NCBI GenBank assembly: GCA_963702765.1
Contig: CAVPEB010000054.1
Span: 62,001-126,000 of the forward strand
Reading direction: 5' to 3'
Source: DATMNR01 sp963702765
GTDB lineage: Bacteria; Chloroflexota; Ktedonobacteria; Ktedonobacterales; Ktedonobacteraceae
DNA: 64,000 nt
Positions 42,605 through 51,831 of the stretch are shown piece after piece (the first letter of the stretch is position 1; each line of letters starts with the position of its first letter). The notes under the pieces are model-generated. The model worked only from the letters and a program-made list of their open reading frames with translations. It was not told the DNA's origin and made no database searches. The position numbers and the translations under genes were made by a program.

Positions 42605-44470
42605 TCAGCCAATCCAGCTTGCTCGCACCTCGCGTAGCTGTTCAGGTGTAAGAATACGGAAGAGTATCAGCAAGCTCTCAAGGTCATATTCCAACCCGAT
42701 GGAGTGCAATTCTTGCCGGATACGACCAAGAGCACTAATCTGTGCTGTAGAGATCAAACCATAGCTAACGAGACTTGCTGCCAGTAATTGATCGGGGGTT
42801 AGAAGCTTAAACATAAGTAAGATTTCACCAAGCTGATAATTCATATCTACTCCACGTAACATGCGCTGTACGTGTTGTGCTACCTCCAGGCGATGCTGGG
42901 GTACAAGATGACCTTCGAGTAATACACTGCCCAATGAACGAGTGGCTCGTCCACTTAGCACTGGTGTGCTGGGTTGAGCCTGTGGTGTTGGCAATGAGGA
43001 CATAGGAGGAAGGCTTTGGACAATATTTAGCAACATATCATCTGATGTGGCATCCGTTGCAAGTGATTGGTTTTGAGTTTTCTTCAAACTCAAGCTGGGT
43101 ATTTCAGCAAGAGCGCTTGCAATAGCATGCTCCTGTCCGGCCTTCATCGTGAAATCGTCTTCCTCGATACTCTCCAAATCAGTCGTAGCTGGCGACATTT
43201 CTTCTTGTCGCCCAGGAATAGCTCGTGGAATGGATTGTGCAACTGGAGACGAAGTGGATGCTGTTGTAACTTCCTGCGCAATGCTCTCTGCTTGCAGTGA
43301 TTGCATACCAGTATAAGTGCTTCGATACTCTTGCTCTCGTTCGATAGGTATATCCTCAATAGGTGAAGCGCGTAATGGAAGCGCACCTATAGTATTGGCA
43401 TCTGTCGATTGAGATTGTTGCAATACCTCATTTTGAGTATGCGAATTGACAACGTTGTTGTGCATCTCACGTATCTGCGTTTGAGCTTTCTGATCCATCG
43501 GTTCAGCAAGAGGCGAAGTAGGTCGCTTAAGAATACCCGGGTCAGAAGAATCATCAGTTTCAGTAAGAAGACTGTCGTGTACCATTCGTGATAATTGAGC
43601 CAGGCCTGACTCCTGGTCCTGTCGAGCTGCTGTTCTCATTGAATTCTCAGGGCTAGAAGGTATTTGCTGAGGTGTTTCTCTTTGTACTCTTACCTCATTA
43701 TTCAGCCTCTGTGCAGTATTTTCTCTTGAACTTTGCACCTCTTGTGGTCTTATCTGACTGCCCTGGGTACCCACAGTTTGTTGGGTCAAAACCTGATTCT
43801 GGACATGATGCGATACTCGACTTGGTTCTGGTGCGGGTGAAAAATTTCTACTGCTCGGATAGATGACAGCTCTGATCTTATCTGTAAAACCAGAAGCCGG
43901 ATTACCAATCCTGTTTGTCCCGGCGGATTTAGCAGTGGGAACTGCTGATGAGTTCGGGTTAGGGGGTGTAGCTAAAGAAGGATTGGTTGATTGCATAGTT
44001 AGTGAATTTGTAGCCTGTGTTGATGTGTCTTGCCTGTTCGACCCGGCAATTTGTGAGAATGAGCCTGTGATCGGTCCTGGAATGCGCGACCTTACTGCAT
44101 CGACGAGGTTCATAATTCCCATCATGCCATCTACTTCTATATCAGTGAGTACCGTTCGGGAGGCTTCTTCAGAATCATCGGATCCATATCCAGCAATATT
44201 CGTACATCGAAATGTGAGAACCTGTACTCCACGTCCCCTTCTCTGCGTATCTAGCGCAACCCAGAACTCACGTCGGCTCGCCGCTGGTTGCGCTAAATTT
44301 ACCAGGACTAGGCGTACTGGATTGCGAGCAATTGCATCGAAAACTTCGACTGCTGTGCGTGCCGGATGGCATTCGTAACCGGCAAGCTGAAACTCACTTG
44401 TGAGTAATGTTGTAAGTTGTTGATCTCGTTCGAAAAGGAGGATATGAGGTCCACCACTATTTATATTCAT
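42605..44470 (-). CDS. Receiver-like protein with long disordered middle and C-terminal helical domain
   Basis: About 621 residues. The first ~130 look like a response-regulator receiver fold (PHILLFERDQQLTTLLTSEF; VRLVLVNLAQPAASRREFW) with the usual phospho-Asp region degenerate, so phosphorylation is unclear. Residues ~150-500 are low-complexity, Gln/Ser/Pro-rich and disordered. The last ~110 residues are helical with two similar halves, each ending ILLMFKLLTPDQLLAA and LLILFRILTPEQLREV. No DNA-binding or enzymatic motif was recognised. ATG 44470 is preferred; the frame could begin 34 codons earlier. It converges on murA with 9 bases between. Confidence 0.55.
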   Translation of the reverse strand: MNINSGGPHILLFERDQQLTTLLTSEFQLAGYECHPARTAVEVFDAIARNPVRLVLVNLAQPAASRREFWVALDTQRRGRGVQVLTFRCTNIAGYGSDDSEEASRTVLTDIEVDGMMGIMNLVDAVRSRIPGPITGSFSQIAGSNRQDTSTQATNSLTMQSTNPSLATPPNPNSSAVPTAKSAGTNRIGNPASGFTDKIRAVIYPSSRNFSPAPEPSRVSHHVQNQVLTQQTVGTQGSQIRPQEVQSSRENTAQRLNNEVRVQRETPQQIPSSPENSMRTAARQDQESGLAQLSRMVHDSLLTETDDSSDPGILKRPTSPLAEPMDQKAQTQIREMHNNVVNSHTQNEVLQQSQSTDANTIGALPLRASPIEDIPIEREQEYRSTYTGMQSLQAESIAQEVTTASTSSPVAQSIPRAIPGRQEEMSPATTDLESIEEDDFTMKAGQEHAIASALAEIPSLSLKKTQNQSLATDATSDDMLLNIVQSLPPMSSLPTPQAQPSTPVLSGRATRSLGSVLLEGHLVPQHRLEVAQHVQRMLRGVDMNYQLGEILLMFKLLTPDQLLAASLVSYGLISTAQISALGRIRQELHSIGLEYDLESLLILFRILTPEQLREVRASWIG

Positions 44471-44746
44471 AACGACACTGCCCCCGCATGTTGCTCGCAT
44501 TCTACTCGAATTTGCAAATGTAGACTGTGAGTCTTTTTGATGTGCTCTTGTCGCAACGTGAAGATACTCCACTTTATCAAAGTCTGTGAAATATTGACAC
44601 CCTGAAGTATAGAATGCTCTTATGAATTACTACAGTTGACATTTTCGCTAGTATAGCACACAAATGTACCAAGGCATAGCAAATAAGACTATTTGATACA
44701 GAATTAGACATAGTAGTCTCTTTGAGAAAGGTAGTTTAATCGAAAT

Positions 44747-45586
44747 ATGAATCAACAAAACTTTGTCAATCCACGTGCAGTAATCGCTCTTATGACCGAC
44801 TTCGGTATTGGTGATGGCGATGTGGGTGTAATGAAAGGTGTTATAACTGGTATTACTCCTGATGCACATATCATTGATATTACGCATAATGTAGGTCCAC
44901 AAAATGTCCCTTCGGGAGCGTGGATATTGGCTGCTGCCTATCGGTACTTCCCCAGGAATACAGTCTTCGTCTGTGTTGTTGACCCTGGTGTTGGTAGTAC
45001 TCGTGGGGCTATCGCATTACATGCAGGAGATTGGTATTTTGTTGGGCCTGACAATGGGCTTTTCAGCTATGTCATGTCGGAACAGCCTGTACATGCCTCC
45101 GTACTTCTCACAAACACATCATATCACCTCCCAATAGTTAGCTCTACTTTTCATGGTCGTGATATTTTCGCGCCTGTAGGTGCCCATATTGCGCGTGGAT
45201 TGGAAGATCTTTTCTTTGAGCTTGGACCTTCCGTCAATCCAGCAGAACTGAGGCGCCTGGAGCTAGGAGGAACTGTTCGAGAAGGGTCTACAATCAATGC
45301 TCATATTGTTCATGTTGATAACTTTGGTAATTTGATCACAAGTATACCACTTGCCGCTCTACCTGAACTTTATACCATTTCACAGGTAAAAATCGCTTTC
45401 AAGGAAAATGGCGTCATTGTTGATAAGGTCCGGCAGTTCTTTGCAGAGGGACCTGATGATGGGCAAGCGTTTATCTTTGGTGATAGTTCTGGCTACGTTG
45501 GAATTGCGGTTCGTAATGGCAATGCTGCAAAAACACTCGGCGTGGGATTAGGCGCGCCTCTTTCACTTATCTCATCGGAATCGTAA
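44747..45586 (+). CDS. SAM hydroxide adenosyltransferase / SAM hydrolase (DUF62)
   Basis: 279 residues, DUF62 family. It converts S-adenosylmethionine and water (hydroxide) to adenosine and methionine; relatives are fluorinase and chlorinase. Motifs: LMTDFGIGDGDVGVMKG with the SAM-binding Asp, IIDITHNVGP, VVDPGVGSTR and GPDNGLFSYV, and the C-terminal domain with NFGNLITSIP. It lacks the extra 21-residue loop of fluorinases as far as I can see. It ends ~80 bases before the promoter of the prkA operon. The start ATG 44747 has a poor ribosome site (AAGGTAGTT). Confidence 0.88.
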   Translation: MNQQNFVNPRAVIALMTDFGIGDGDVGVMKGVITGITPDAHIIDITHNVGPQNVPSGAWILAAAYRYFPRNTVFVCVVDPGVGSTRGAIALHAGDWYFVGPDNGLFSYVMSEQPVHASVLLTNTSYHLPIVSSTFHGRDIFAPVGAHIARGLEDLFFELGPSVNPAELRRLELGGTVREGSTINAHIVHVDNFGNLITSIPLAALPELYTISQVKIAFKENGVIVDKVRQFFAEGPDDGQAFIFGDSSGYVGIAVRNGNAAKTLGVGLGAPLSLISSES

Positions 45587-45665
45587 GCCATTTTAGAACT
45601 AATTTGCTTCTTCATTCGTATATAGAGTTAGTCGGATGTACCAGCATTTCAGGCTTTGATTGCCC

Positions 45666-45695
45666 TTGACATAGGAACTATCTGTGCTGTATGCT
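45666..45695 (+). promoter_or_regulatory. Sigma-70-type promoter upstream of prkA
   Basis: Perfect -35 TTGACA at 45666-45671, an 18-base spacer and a -10 TATGCT at 45690-45695. Transcription would start near 45703, leaving a ~355-base leader before the prkA ATG at 46061. Confidence 0.6.
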
Positions 45696-45824
45696 ACCAT
45701 TACCAGCACGAATTATGTCTATACTTGTAGGTTTCGCCTCCCGTCTAAATTGAGGAATGGGACCGAAATTGAAACGAAAATTGAAGCATCAGGGAGTTCG
45801 TCTTCTGTTTGGTGTTGTTAAAAA

Positions 45825-45934
45825 AAGGGCTGGTTCACAACCTCGATTCGTCGAGAAGTTCACCTCCCGTTTGGAAATAAATGGTAAGGGCTGGTTTTCC
45901 GCCTCGTATGACGAGCAAGAAACCAGCCCTTTTG
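45825..45934 (+). promoter_or_regulatory. Structured leader with terminator and competing pairing upstream of prkA
   Basis: Two copies of AAGGGCTGGTT (45825-45835 and 45886-45896) precede one complement AACCAGCCCTT (45921-45931). The second copy with the complement gives a hairpin with a CTCGT/ACGAG inner stem and a TTTT tail (terminator-like, 45886-45934). The first copy could pair with the same complement instead, and has its own small CTCGA/TCGAG hairpin. This is the pattern expected for attenuation; no known riboswitch class was recognised. An overlapping 92-codon frame (45757-46035) is not convincing as a gene. Confidence 0.5.
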
Positions 45935-46060
45935 ATCAATGCATCTTCGCGTTCGAGAGAACCATGCATAGTCGTCTTTTAGATCTACTCTTCATTTCAA
46001 GTGTATTATCCCAGCAGTTAGCAAAGTCAGTCTAACGGCAAAGAACAGAGAGGGTGACCT

Positions 46061-47956
46061 ATGGATCTGGTAAAGCGGTTAGAGGAATATAGAGATCGGG
46101 AACGTGAAATACAATGGGAAGGTACTTTCGCCCAGTATTTTGAAATTGCCACCAAGAAGCAAGAAGTGACTCGTCTCGCACATGAACGCATTTATCATAT
46201 GATTATGGATTCAGGGGTTGGGACAAGTCGAACAGGCGAACCGCTATTTAACTTTTTTAGCGATGAAATCTTTGGCATCGAGAAGCCTTTGCAACAGATT
46301 GTCGAGTATTTCCACTCCGCTGCTCAACGTTTGGAAGTGCGTAAACGCATCCTGTTGCTTATGGGACCCGTCGGTGGTGGTAAATCAACCATTGTGTACT
46401 TGATCAAACGCGGATTGGAAGCATATAGCCGCGTGAATGAGGGTGCCCTTTACGCCATCAGGGATTGCCCCATGCATGAAGAGCCACTTCACCTGATCCC
46501 GAATGACTTGCGCGCGGATGTTGAAAAAGAGTTCGGCCTTTATATTGAAGGTGATCTCTGCCCCCATTGTCGCTATATGGTGGATACTCAATTTACCGGA
46601 CATATTGAGGATGTGCCCGTTAAACGACTCGCTTTCAGCGAAAAATATCGTGTTGGGGTTGGTACTTTTACTCCATCAGACCCCAAAAGTCAGGATATCA
46701 GCGAACTAGTGGGTGGCATCGATCTCTCTACCATTGGCGAAGTTGGGGTTGAAAGCGATCCGCGAGCCTATCGCTTCGATGGTGAGCTGAATATCGCAAA
46801 TCGAGGCATCATGGAATTCGTAGAGATGCTGAAAACCGATGAAAAGTTCCTCTATGTATTGCTCACACTCAGTCAGGAACAGAACATCAAAACCGGTCGA
46901 TTTAGTATGATCTATGCCGATGAAGTTGTTGTCAGTCATACGAATGAACATGAATACCAGTCCTTTGTTGGCAATAAAAAGTCGGAAGCTTTGCAAGACC
47001 GCATTATTCTTGTCAAAGTGCCTTATAACCTGCGTGCTTCTGATGAGGTAAAAATCTACGAGAAGCTGCTCAAGCAAAGCGCATTACAGAACGTGCATAT
47101 AGCTCCATATACATTACGCATTGCCAGCATTTTCGCCATCCTTACGCGCCTTGAGCCATCAAAGAAGGCGGGTATGAGTCCGATGAAGAAACTGAAGCTG
47201 TACGATGGTGAAGATATCGAAGACTTCAAACAGAAAGATATCAAAGAATTGCAGGATGAGGCAATTCGTGAAGGCATGGATGGCATTTCCCCGCGGTATG
47301 TCATCAATCGCCTATCAAGTGCGCTTGTCAAGCAGAATACAACCTGCATCAATCCCATAGATGCACTTCGTGCATTGCGCGATGGACTCGATCAACACAC
47401 CAGCATCACACGTGAAGAACGAGAACGCTATCTGAACTTCATCCAGGAAGCGCGTAAAGAATACGACGAGATGGCAAAGAAAGAGGTTCAGCGAGCCTTT
47501 GTCTACTCATATGAAGAGTCTGCTCGTACGTTGCTGAACAACTATCTCGACAATGTCGAAGCCTACTGCAATAAAACAAAGTTGCGTGACCCCATAACTG
47601 ACGAGGAGATGGAACCCGACGAGCAATTAATGCGTTCGATCGAAGAGCAAATTGGCATCACTGAGAATGCGAAGAAATCTTTCCGTGAGGAGATTCTGAT
47701 TCGCATCTCGTCGCTGGCACGTAGAGGACAGACCTTTGAATATACCAGCCACGAACGACTCAAGGAAGCAATCGAGAAAAAGCTCTTCGCCGACCTGCGC
47801 GACGTTGTAAAAATCACTACATCGGCCCGCACTCCTGACAAAGAGCAGCTGCGTAAGATAAACGATGTCGTGAACCGCTTAATGGCGGAGCATGGTTATT
47901 GCCATGTTTGCGCAAACGAGATCTTACGCTATACAGGTAGCTTGTTGAATCGATAA
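46061..47956 (+). CDS. prkA: PrkA family serine kinase / AAA+ protein
   Basis: 631 residues, normal length for PrkA (YeaG). N-terminal AAA+-like core with Walker A GPVGGGKST at 102-110 and ERIYHMIMDSGVG near the start; the C-terminal part is the PrkA kinase-like domain (from about 400, IRISSLARRGQTFEYTSHER). PrkA was described as a Ser/Thr kinase; the B. subtilis protein has more recently been described as an AAA+ Lon-like protease acting in sporulation. It acts with YhbH and SpoVR in stationary phase. The start ATG follows AGAGAGGGTGACCT. First gene of the three-gene module. Confidence 0.95.
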   Translation: MDLVKRLEEYRDREREIQWEGTFAQYFEIATKKQEVTRLAHERIYHMIMDSGVGTSRTGEPLFNFFSDEIFGIEKPLQQIVEYFHSAAQRLEVRKRILLLMGPVGGGKSTIVYLIKRGLEAYSRVNEGALYAIRDCPMHEEPLHLIPNDLRADVEKEFGLYIEGDLCPHCRYMVDTQFTGHIEDVPVKRLAFSEKYRVGVGTFTPSDPKSQDISELVGGIDLSTIGEVGVESDPRAYRFDGELNIANRGIMEFVEMLKTDEKFLYVLLTLSQEQNIKTGRFSMIYADEVVVSHTNEHEYQSFVGNKKSEALQDRIILVKVPYNLRASDEVKIYEKLLKQSALQNVHIAPYTLRIASIFAILTRLEPSKKAGMSPMKKLKLYDGEDIEDFKQKDIKELQDEAIREGMDGISPRYVINRLSSALVKQNTTCINPIDALRALRDGLDQHTSITREERERYLNFIQEARKEYDEMAKKEVQRAFVYSYEESARTLLNNYLDNVEAYCNKTKLRDPITDEEMEPDEQLMRSIEEQIGITENAKKSFREEILIRISSLARRGQTFEYTSHERLKEAIEKKLFADLRDVVKITTSARTPDKEQLRKINDVVNRLMAEHGYCHVCANEILRYTGSLLNR

Positions 47957-48085
47957 TGGTTGGAGTGTAATGCACTGCCTGTCTCGTTAATAGCATAGTA
48001 TGTCCAGGCTGATAGAAATAACGGTCAGGCATATCATTGCAGTTGCTACTATTCCAACCACGTCTCAACTGGAAGGAGTTGTTCC

Positions 48086-49228
48086 ATGTCGGTCTCCCAA
48101 CATGACTGGTCATTGCATCGCAAGGGTCAGGTCGATCAAGAGCGCCATAAAGAGAAAATTCGCGAAGCGATAAAGAAAAATTTAGGGGATATTGTCAGCG
48201 AGGAAAGCATCATACTCTCTGATGGCAAGAAGGTAGTCAAGGTGCCAATTCGCTCCCTCGATGAGTATCGTTTCCGCTATGATCCAGGTCGCCAGGAGCA
48301 TGCAGGTGAAGGGAATGGGAAGAGTAAAGTCGGGGATGTAGTAGCTCAAGAACCTAGATCTGGTAAAGGCAAAAAGGGTGATGCAGGCAAAGAAGCCGGC
48401 TACGACTACTATGAAGCCGAGATCTCAATGGAAGAACTCGCAGAACTGATCTTTGAAGATCTTGGTCTCCCAAACCTTGAACAAAAACGACAGCAAGAAC
48501 TCCAAACTGATGCGGTGCGTTTCACTGATGTACGCAAAAAAGGACCCCTGACAAATCTTGATAAAAAACGCACGATCATGGAAAACATGAAGCGCAATGC
48601 ATCGAAAGGTGAGGCGAAATTTAAAGATATCAAGTCTGATGACCTGCGTTTTAAGGTTTGGGAACCGACCATACGCTATCAATCAAATGCGGTTGTAATC
48701 GCTATGATGGACGTTTCAGGTAGCATGGGAGAATTCGAGAAGTATATTGCCAGAAGCTTCTACTTCTGGATGGTACGCTTTTTGCGAACGAAGTACAACA
48801 ACGTGCAGATCGTCTTTATCAGTCACCACACAGAAGCGAAAGAAGTTACTGAAGAAGAGTTCTTCCACAAAGGTGAAAGCGGTGGTACGCAGGTATCCTC
48901 AGCTTACGAACTTGCTCTGGAGATTATCAGAGAACGATATAATCCTGACGACTGGAACATCTATCCTTTCCACTTTTCCGATGGAGATAATCTGCCATGG
49001 GATAACGATCGCTGTGTACAGTTAGTGACCAGGCTCATGGAGCTGTGTAACATTTTTGGCTACGGCGAAATTCGCGAAGGGCATTATCGCTCTCCTAGCA
49101 CGTTGATGTCAGCCTATAATAAAATTTCCGACAAAAAATTTACTGCTGTGACTATTTCAGATAAGAAAGAAGTCTATCCTGCCTTGCGGAAATTTTTTGC
49201 TCAACGCGATCCTGTTTCAGCAATGTAA
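48086..49228 (+). CDS. yhbH: DUF444 / YhbH-like stress protein (VWA-like)
   Basis: 380 residues, DUF444 (YhbH in Bacillus, YeaH in E. coli). A von Willebrand-like fold with a metal-site signature MMDVSGSMGEFEK (DxSxS) and a conserved N-terminal Arg/Lys-rich part (QERHKEKIREAIKKN). It forms a functional set with PrkA and SpoVR, conserved widely in stationary phase and sporulation. The start ATG has a GGAAGGAG site at good spacing. It lies 130 bases after prkA, a gap with no recognisable gene or terminator. Confidence 0.93.
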   Translation: MSVSQHDWSLHRKGQVDQERHKEKIREAIKKNLGDIVSEESIILSDGKKVVKVPIRSLDEYRFRYDPGRQEHAGEGNGKSKVGDVVAQEPRSGKGKKGDAGKEAGYDYYEAEISMEELAELIFEDLGLPNLEQKRQQELQTDAVRFTDVRKKGPLTNLDKKRTIMENMKRNASKGEAKFKDIKSDDLRFKVWEPTIRYQSNAVVIAMMDVSGSMGEFEKYIARSFYFWMVRFLRTKYNNVQIVFISHHTEAKEVTEEEFFHKGESGGTQVSSAYELALEIIRERYNPDDWNIYPFHFSDGDNLPWDNDRCVQLVTRLMELCNIFGYGEIREGHYRSPSTLMSAYNKISDKKFTAVTISDKKEVYPALRKFFAQRDPVSAM

Positions 49229-49253
49229 CTGTCTAGATAAAGGGAGTCTCCTG

Positions 49254-50693
49254 ATGGCAGATAGTGGAATTGAACGTTTACGTGATGCGATCGATCATGC
49301 CTGGGACGAAGCTTTAAAATTTGGATTAGATCCATTTCCGACTCATTTCGAGTTAGTCCCTGCTGCTATAATGTATGAGTTTGCTTCATATAGTCTACCA
49401 GGTCGCTTCAGCCACTGGACTCATGGAAAAGCATACCATCGTCAGAAGATGCAATATGACTTTGGGTTGAGCAAAATCTATGAGATGGTTGTGAATACCA
49501 ATCCTAGTTATGCCTTCCTGATGGATATGAACGATTTGCTACAAAATACATTCGTAGCGGCTCATGTCTTTGGGCATACCGACTTTTTCAAGAACAACGC
49601 TTACTTCCAACATACTTCGCGACGCATGATCGACAAAGTGAGCATTCATGCCGAACGCATTGCCAAGTACGAGTTCGATCATGGCAAAGCAGAAGTTGAG
49701 CGCTTCCTCGATGCAGTTCTTTCAATTCAAGAGCATGTAGACTATAACCTGTTTATTCGTGATACTGAACCTGACGAGAAGGAAGCAATATCTGTTGCAG
49801 ATGTATCAAGCGAGTATGATGATCTCTGGGGACTGGAAAGAAAAGCTAAAAAGGCCGAAGAGGAACGCGAGAAACAATTGGGCAAACCACCCAAATTTCC
49901 TGAGAAACCAGAGAAAGATATCTTACAGTTTTTGATGCTCCATGCTCCGCACCTCGAGCCATGGCAGCGTGATATCATCGAGATTGTTCGTACTGAAATG
50001 CTTTACTTCGTGCCTCAAATGCAGACCAAGATAATGAACGAGGGATGGGCCAGCTTATGGCACTCTCGCATCATGCGCAGTTTAGGTGATACTGGTGTTA
50101 TATCGGACTCTGAAACGGTCGAGTTTGCTCAATTGCATTCAAGTGTACTCTCACCCTCCTCCACTTCACTCAATCCTTACTACCTTGGCTTCAAAATGTT
50201 TGAAGATATTGAGAGGCGCTGGGATAATCCATCTGAAGAGGAGCAGGAGCGATTGGGTCGCCAACGTGGTATGGGAAATCAGAAGATCTTCGAAGTACGC
50301 GAACTTGATAATGATGTCTCCTTCTTGCGTAATTACCTGACCGAAGATCTGGTAAAAGAACTTGACCTCTACCTCTATAGAAAAGAAGGGGATGAATGGG
50401 TCATCGTGGAGAAAGATTGGGAAAAGGTGCGTGATGGGATTGTAGCCAGTCTGACCAATTTCGGTAATCCATACCTGGTTATTGACAATGGCGACTATCG
50501 CGGCAATAGTGAACTGTATATCAAGCATCTCTTCGAGGGCCAGGAACTCGACCTGGTCTACGCAGAAAAAACACTTCAGCATGTATATCAGTTGTGGGGC
50601 CGCCCTGTTCATTTAGAGACAGTCTACGAGGATAAGCGCATTCTCGTCAGCTACGATGGCGAGCGTAATACGAAGAGTACCTTGGAAAAGTAA
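49254..50693 (+). CDS. spoVR: SpoVR family protein
   Basis: About 479 residues, near the usual ~470-500. The family (SpoVR/YcgB) works in spore-cortex formation in Bacillus and in stationary phase in Gram-negatives; the biochemical activity is unsettled. Recognisable stretches are IYEMVVNTNPSYAFLMD, HVFGHTDFFKNN (His-rich putative metal site), HAPHLEPWQRDIIEIVRTE and MNEGWASLWHSRIM. ATG 49254 is chosen because GGGAG precedes it; the open frame extends 19 codons up into yhbH. It follows yhbH by 25 bases and is the last gene of the operon, ahead of a strong terminator. Confidence 0.95.
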   Translation: MADSGIERLRDAIDHAWDEALKFGLDPFPTHFELVPAAIMYEFASYSLPGRFSHWTHGKAYHRQKMQYDFGLSKIYEMVVNTNPSYAFLMDMNDLLQNTFVAAHVFGHTDFFKNNAYFQHTSRRMIDKVSIHAERIAKYEFDHGKAEVERFLDAVLSIQEHVDYNLFIRDTEPDEKEAISVADVSSEYDDLWGLERKAKKAEEEREKQLGKPPKFPEKPEKDILQFLMLHAPHLEPWQRDIIEIVRTEMLYFVPQMQTKIMNEGWASLWHSRIMRSLGDTGVISDSETVEFAQLHSSVLSPSSTSLNPYYLGFKMFEDIERRWDNPSEEEQERLGRQRGMGNQKIFEVRELDNDVSFLRNYLTEDLVKELDLYLYRKEGDEWVIVEKDWEKVRDGIVASLTNFGNPYLVIDNGDYRGNSELYIKHLFEGQELDLVYAEKTLQHVYQLWGRPVHLETVYEDKRILVSYDGERNTKSTLEK

Positions 50694-50718
50694 CCTGAGG
50701 GTGATCCAGAACAAAAAC

Positions 50719-50765
50719 AAAAGGAGAGCCTCAACACATATGCTTGCTGAGGCTCTCCTTTTGTT
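50719..50765. terminator. Bidirectional terminator
   Basis: A 15-bp perfect stem (AAAAGGAGAGCCTCA at 50719-50733, complement at 50748-50762) with a 14-base loop and A/T tails on both sides. It closes the spoVR operon and the convergent channel-like gene. Confidence 0.9.
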
Positions 50766-50781
50766 TCAACACTTTGAAAAT

Positions 50782-51543
50782 CTATTCTGCCTGTGTTGGT
50801 TCAATAGAAGGTGTGGGTGGGATCTGGCTTGTTGGTGCTTCTGTGCTGACTGTTGTAGCACGGTTGCTCAATGCATTTTCACTACTTTCAATTAATCTCT
50901 TGGCAGCATCACGTCCTCCGAGTCCGAATGCAAGTCCAAACGCAAGCGCACTTCCGAAAACAATAGCCCCGAATAGTTCCAGGACGAGCGCTGTTGCGAT
51001 ATCAAGCTGTGTCAGTGCCATCAAAGCCGCAAACAGGATAATCACCCAGCGAGAAATCTCAGCAAACACATTTGGATTGCCAATACCAGCGGTAGCAATT
51101 GCGCCACGAACGATGTCTGCAACAACAGTCGCTAGTAATGTGCCCAGGAAAAGGATTAGTATCGCCACGAACACATTGGGTATGTACGAGATAAATTCGT
51201 TTAAGATAAGTGTGATTGAAGTGAGGCCAAGTGATTCCAACGCAGGTACCAGGAATACAAGAATGACAAACCAGAACACGATTTGGCCCAGGAAATCAGC
51301 AGGATCTAAATGAATACCCATACGCTGCTCAAAACGTGTGAGTCCAATTCGATTTGAGAAGTTATCGAATCCAATCTTGCGTAAGAGGAAAGTAACAGCT
51401 TTGCCAAGGGCCTTTGCAACGAGCCAACCAACCAGCATAATGATGAGGAAACCAATCAACTTCGGAATGAACGCGAAGATGAGTGCAAGTGCAGAAGTAA
51501 ACGAGGTAAGGAGTGCTTGACCCCAGTCAGTAACAGTTTGCAT
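50782..51543 (-). CDS. MscS-type conserved TM-helix membrane protein
   Basis: 253 residues with about four to five membrane helices. The repeated motif LIGFLIIMLVGWLVAKALGK and, later, ISYIPNVFVAILILFLGTLL matches the conserved TM-helix repeat found in small mechanosensitive-channel relatives. The channel's MscS beta domain is absent, so it may be an accessory or small membrane protein. The C-terminal ~40 residues are Thr/Pro/Glu-rich. The start ATG is preceded by AAAGGAACC. Convergent with spoVR. Confidence 0.78.
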   Translation of the reverse strand: MQTVTDWGQALLTSFTSALALIFAFIPKLIGFLIIMLVGWLVAKALGKAVTFLLRKIGFDNFSNRIGLTRFEQRMGIHLDPADFLGQIVFWFVILVFLVPALESLGLTSITLILNEFISYIPNVFVAILILFLGTLLATVVADIVRGAIATAGIGNPNVFAEISRWVIILFAALMALTQLDIATALVLELFGAIVFGSALAFGLAFGLGGRDAAKRLIESSENALSNRATTVSTEAPTSQIPPTPSIEPTQAE

Positions 51544-51831
51544 AACAGGTTCCTTTCTACCATAGCTTCTGGCTTAGTCTAGTACAACTAAAGCCTCGTA
51601 ACACAGAAAAAACTGAGAATTGCTATATGCAACTCTAATGATCAGTATATATGTACATATGTTTGAAAAGCAAGAACGACCCAAATTTGCAAGGATTTTT
51701 TTAAAAAATTCAAACCGCTACCAGTATCGCTTATTTCCCAATGACAAGCTATTGACGAGCGCGTTACGATAAGTAGCGTTAGTATTGCTGTTTCCGTTCA
51801 AATACGATTAAATAAATCAGGAGAGATTGCC

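Noticed and set aside
45757..46035. 92-codon frame in the prkA leader as a gene
   Set aside because: No ribosome site, no family likeness, and it runs straight across the terminator-like hairpin.
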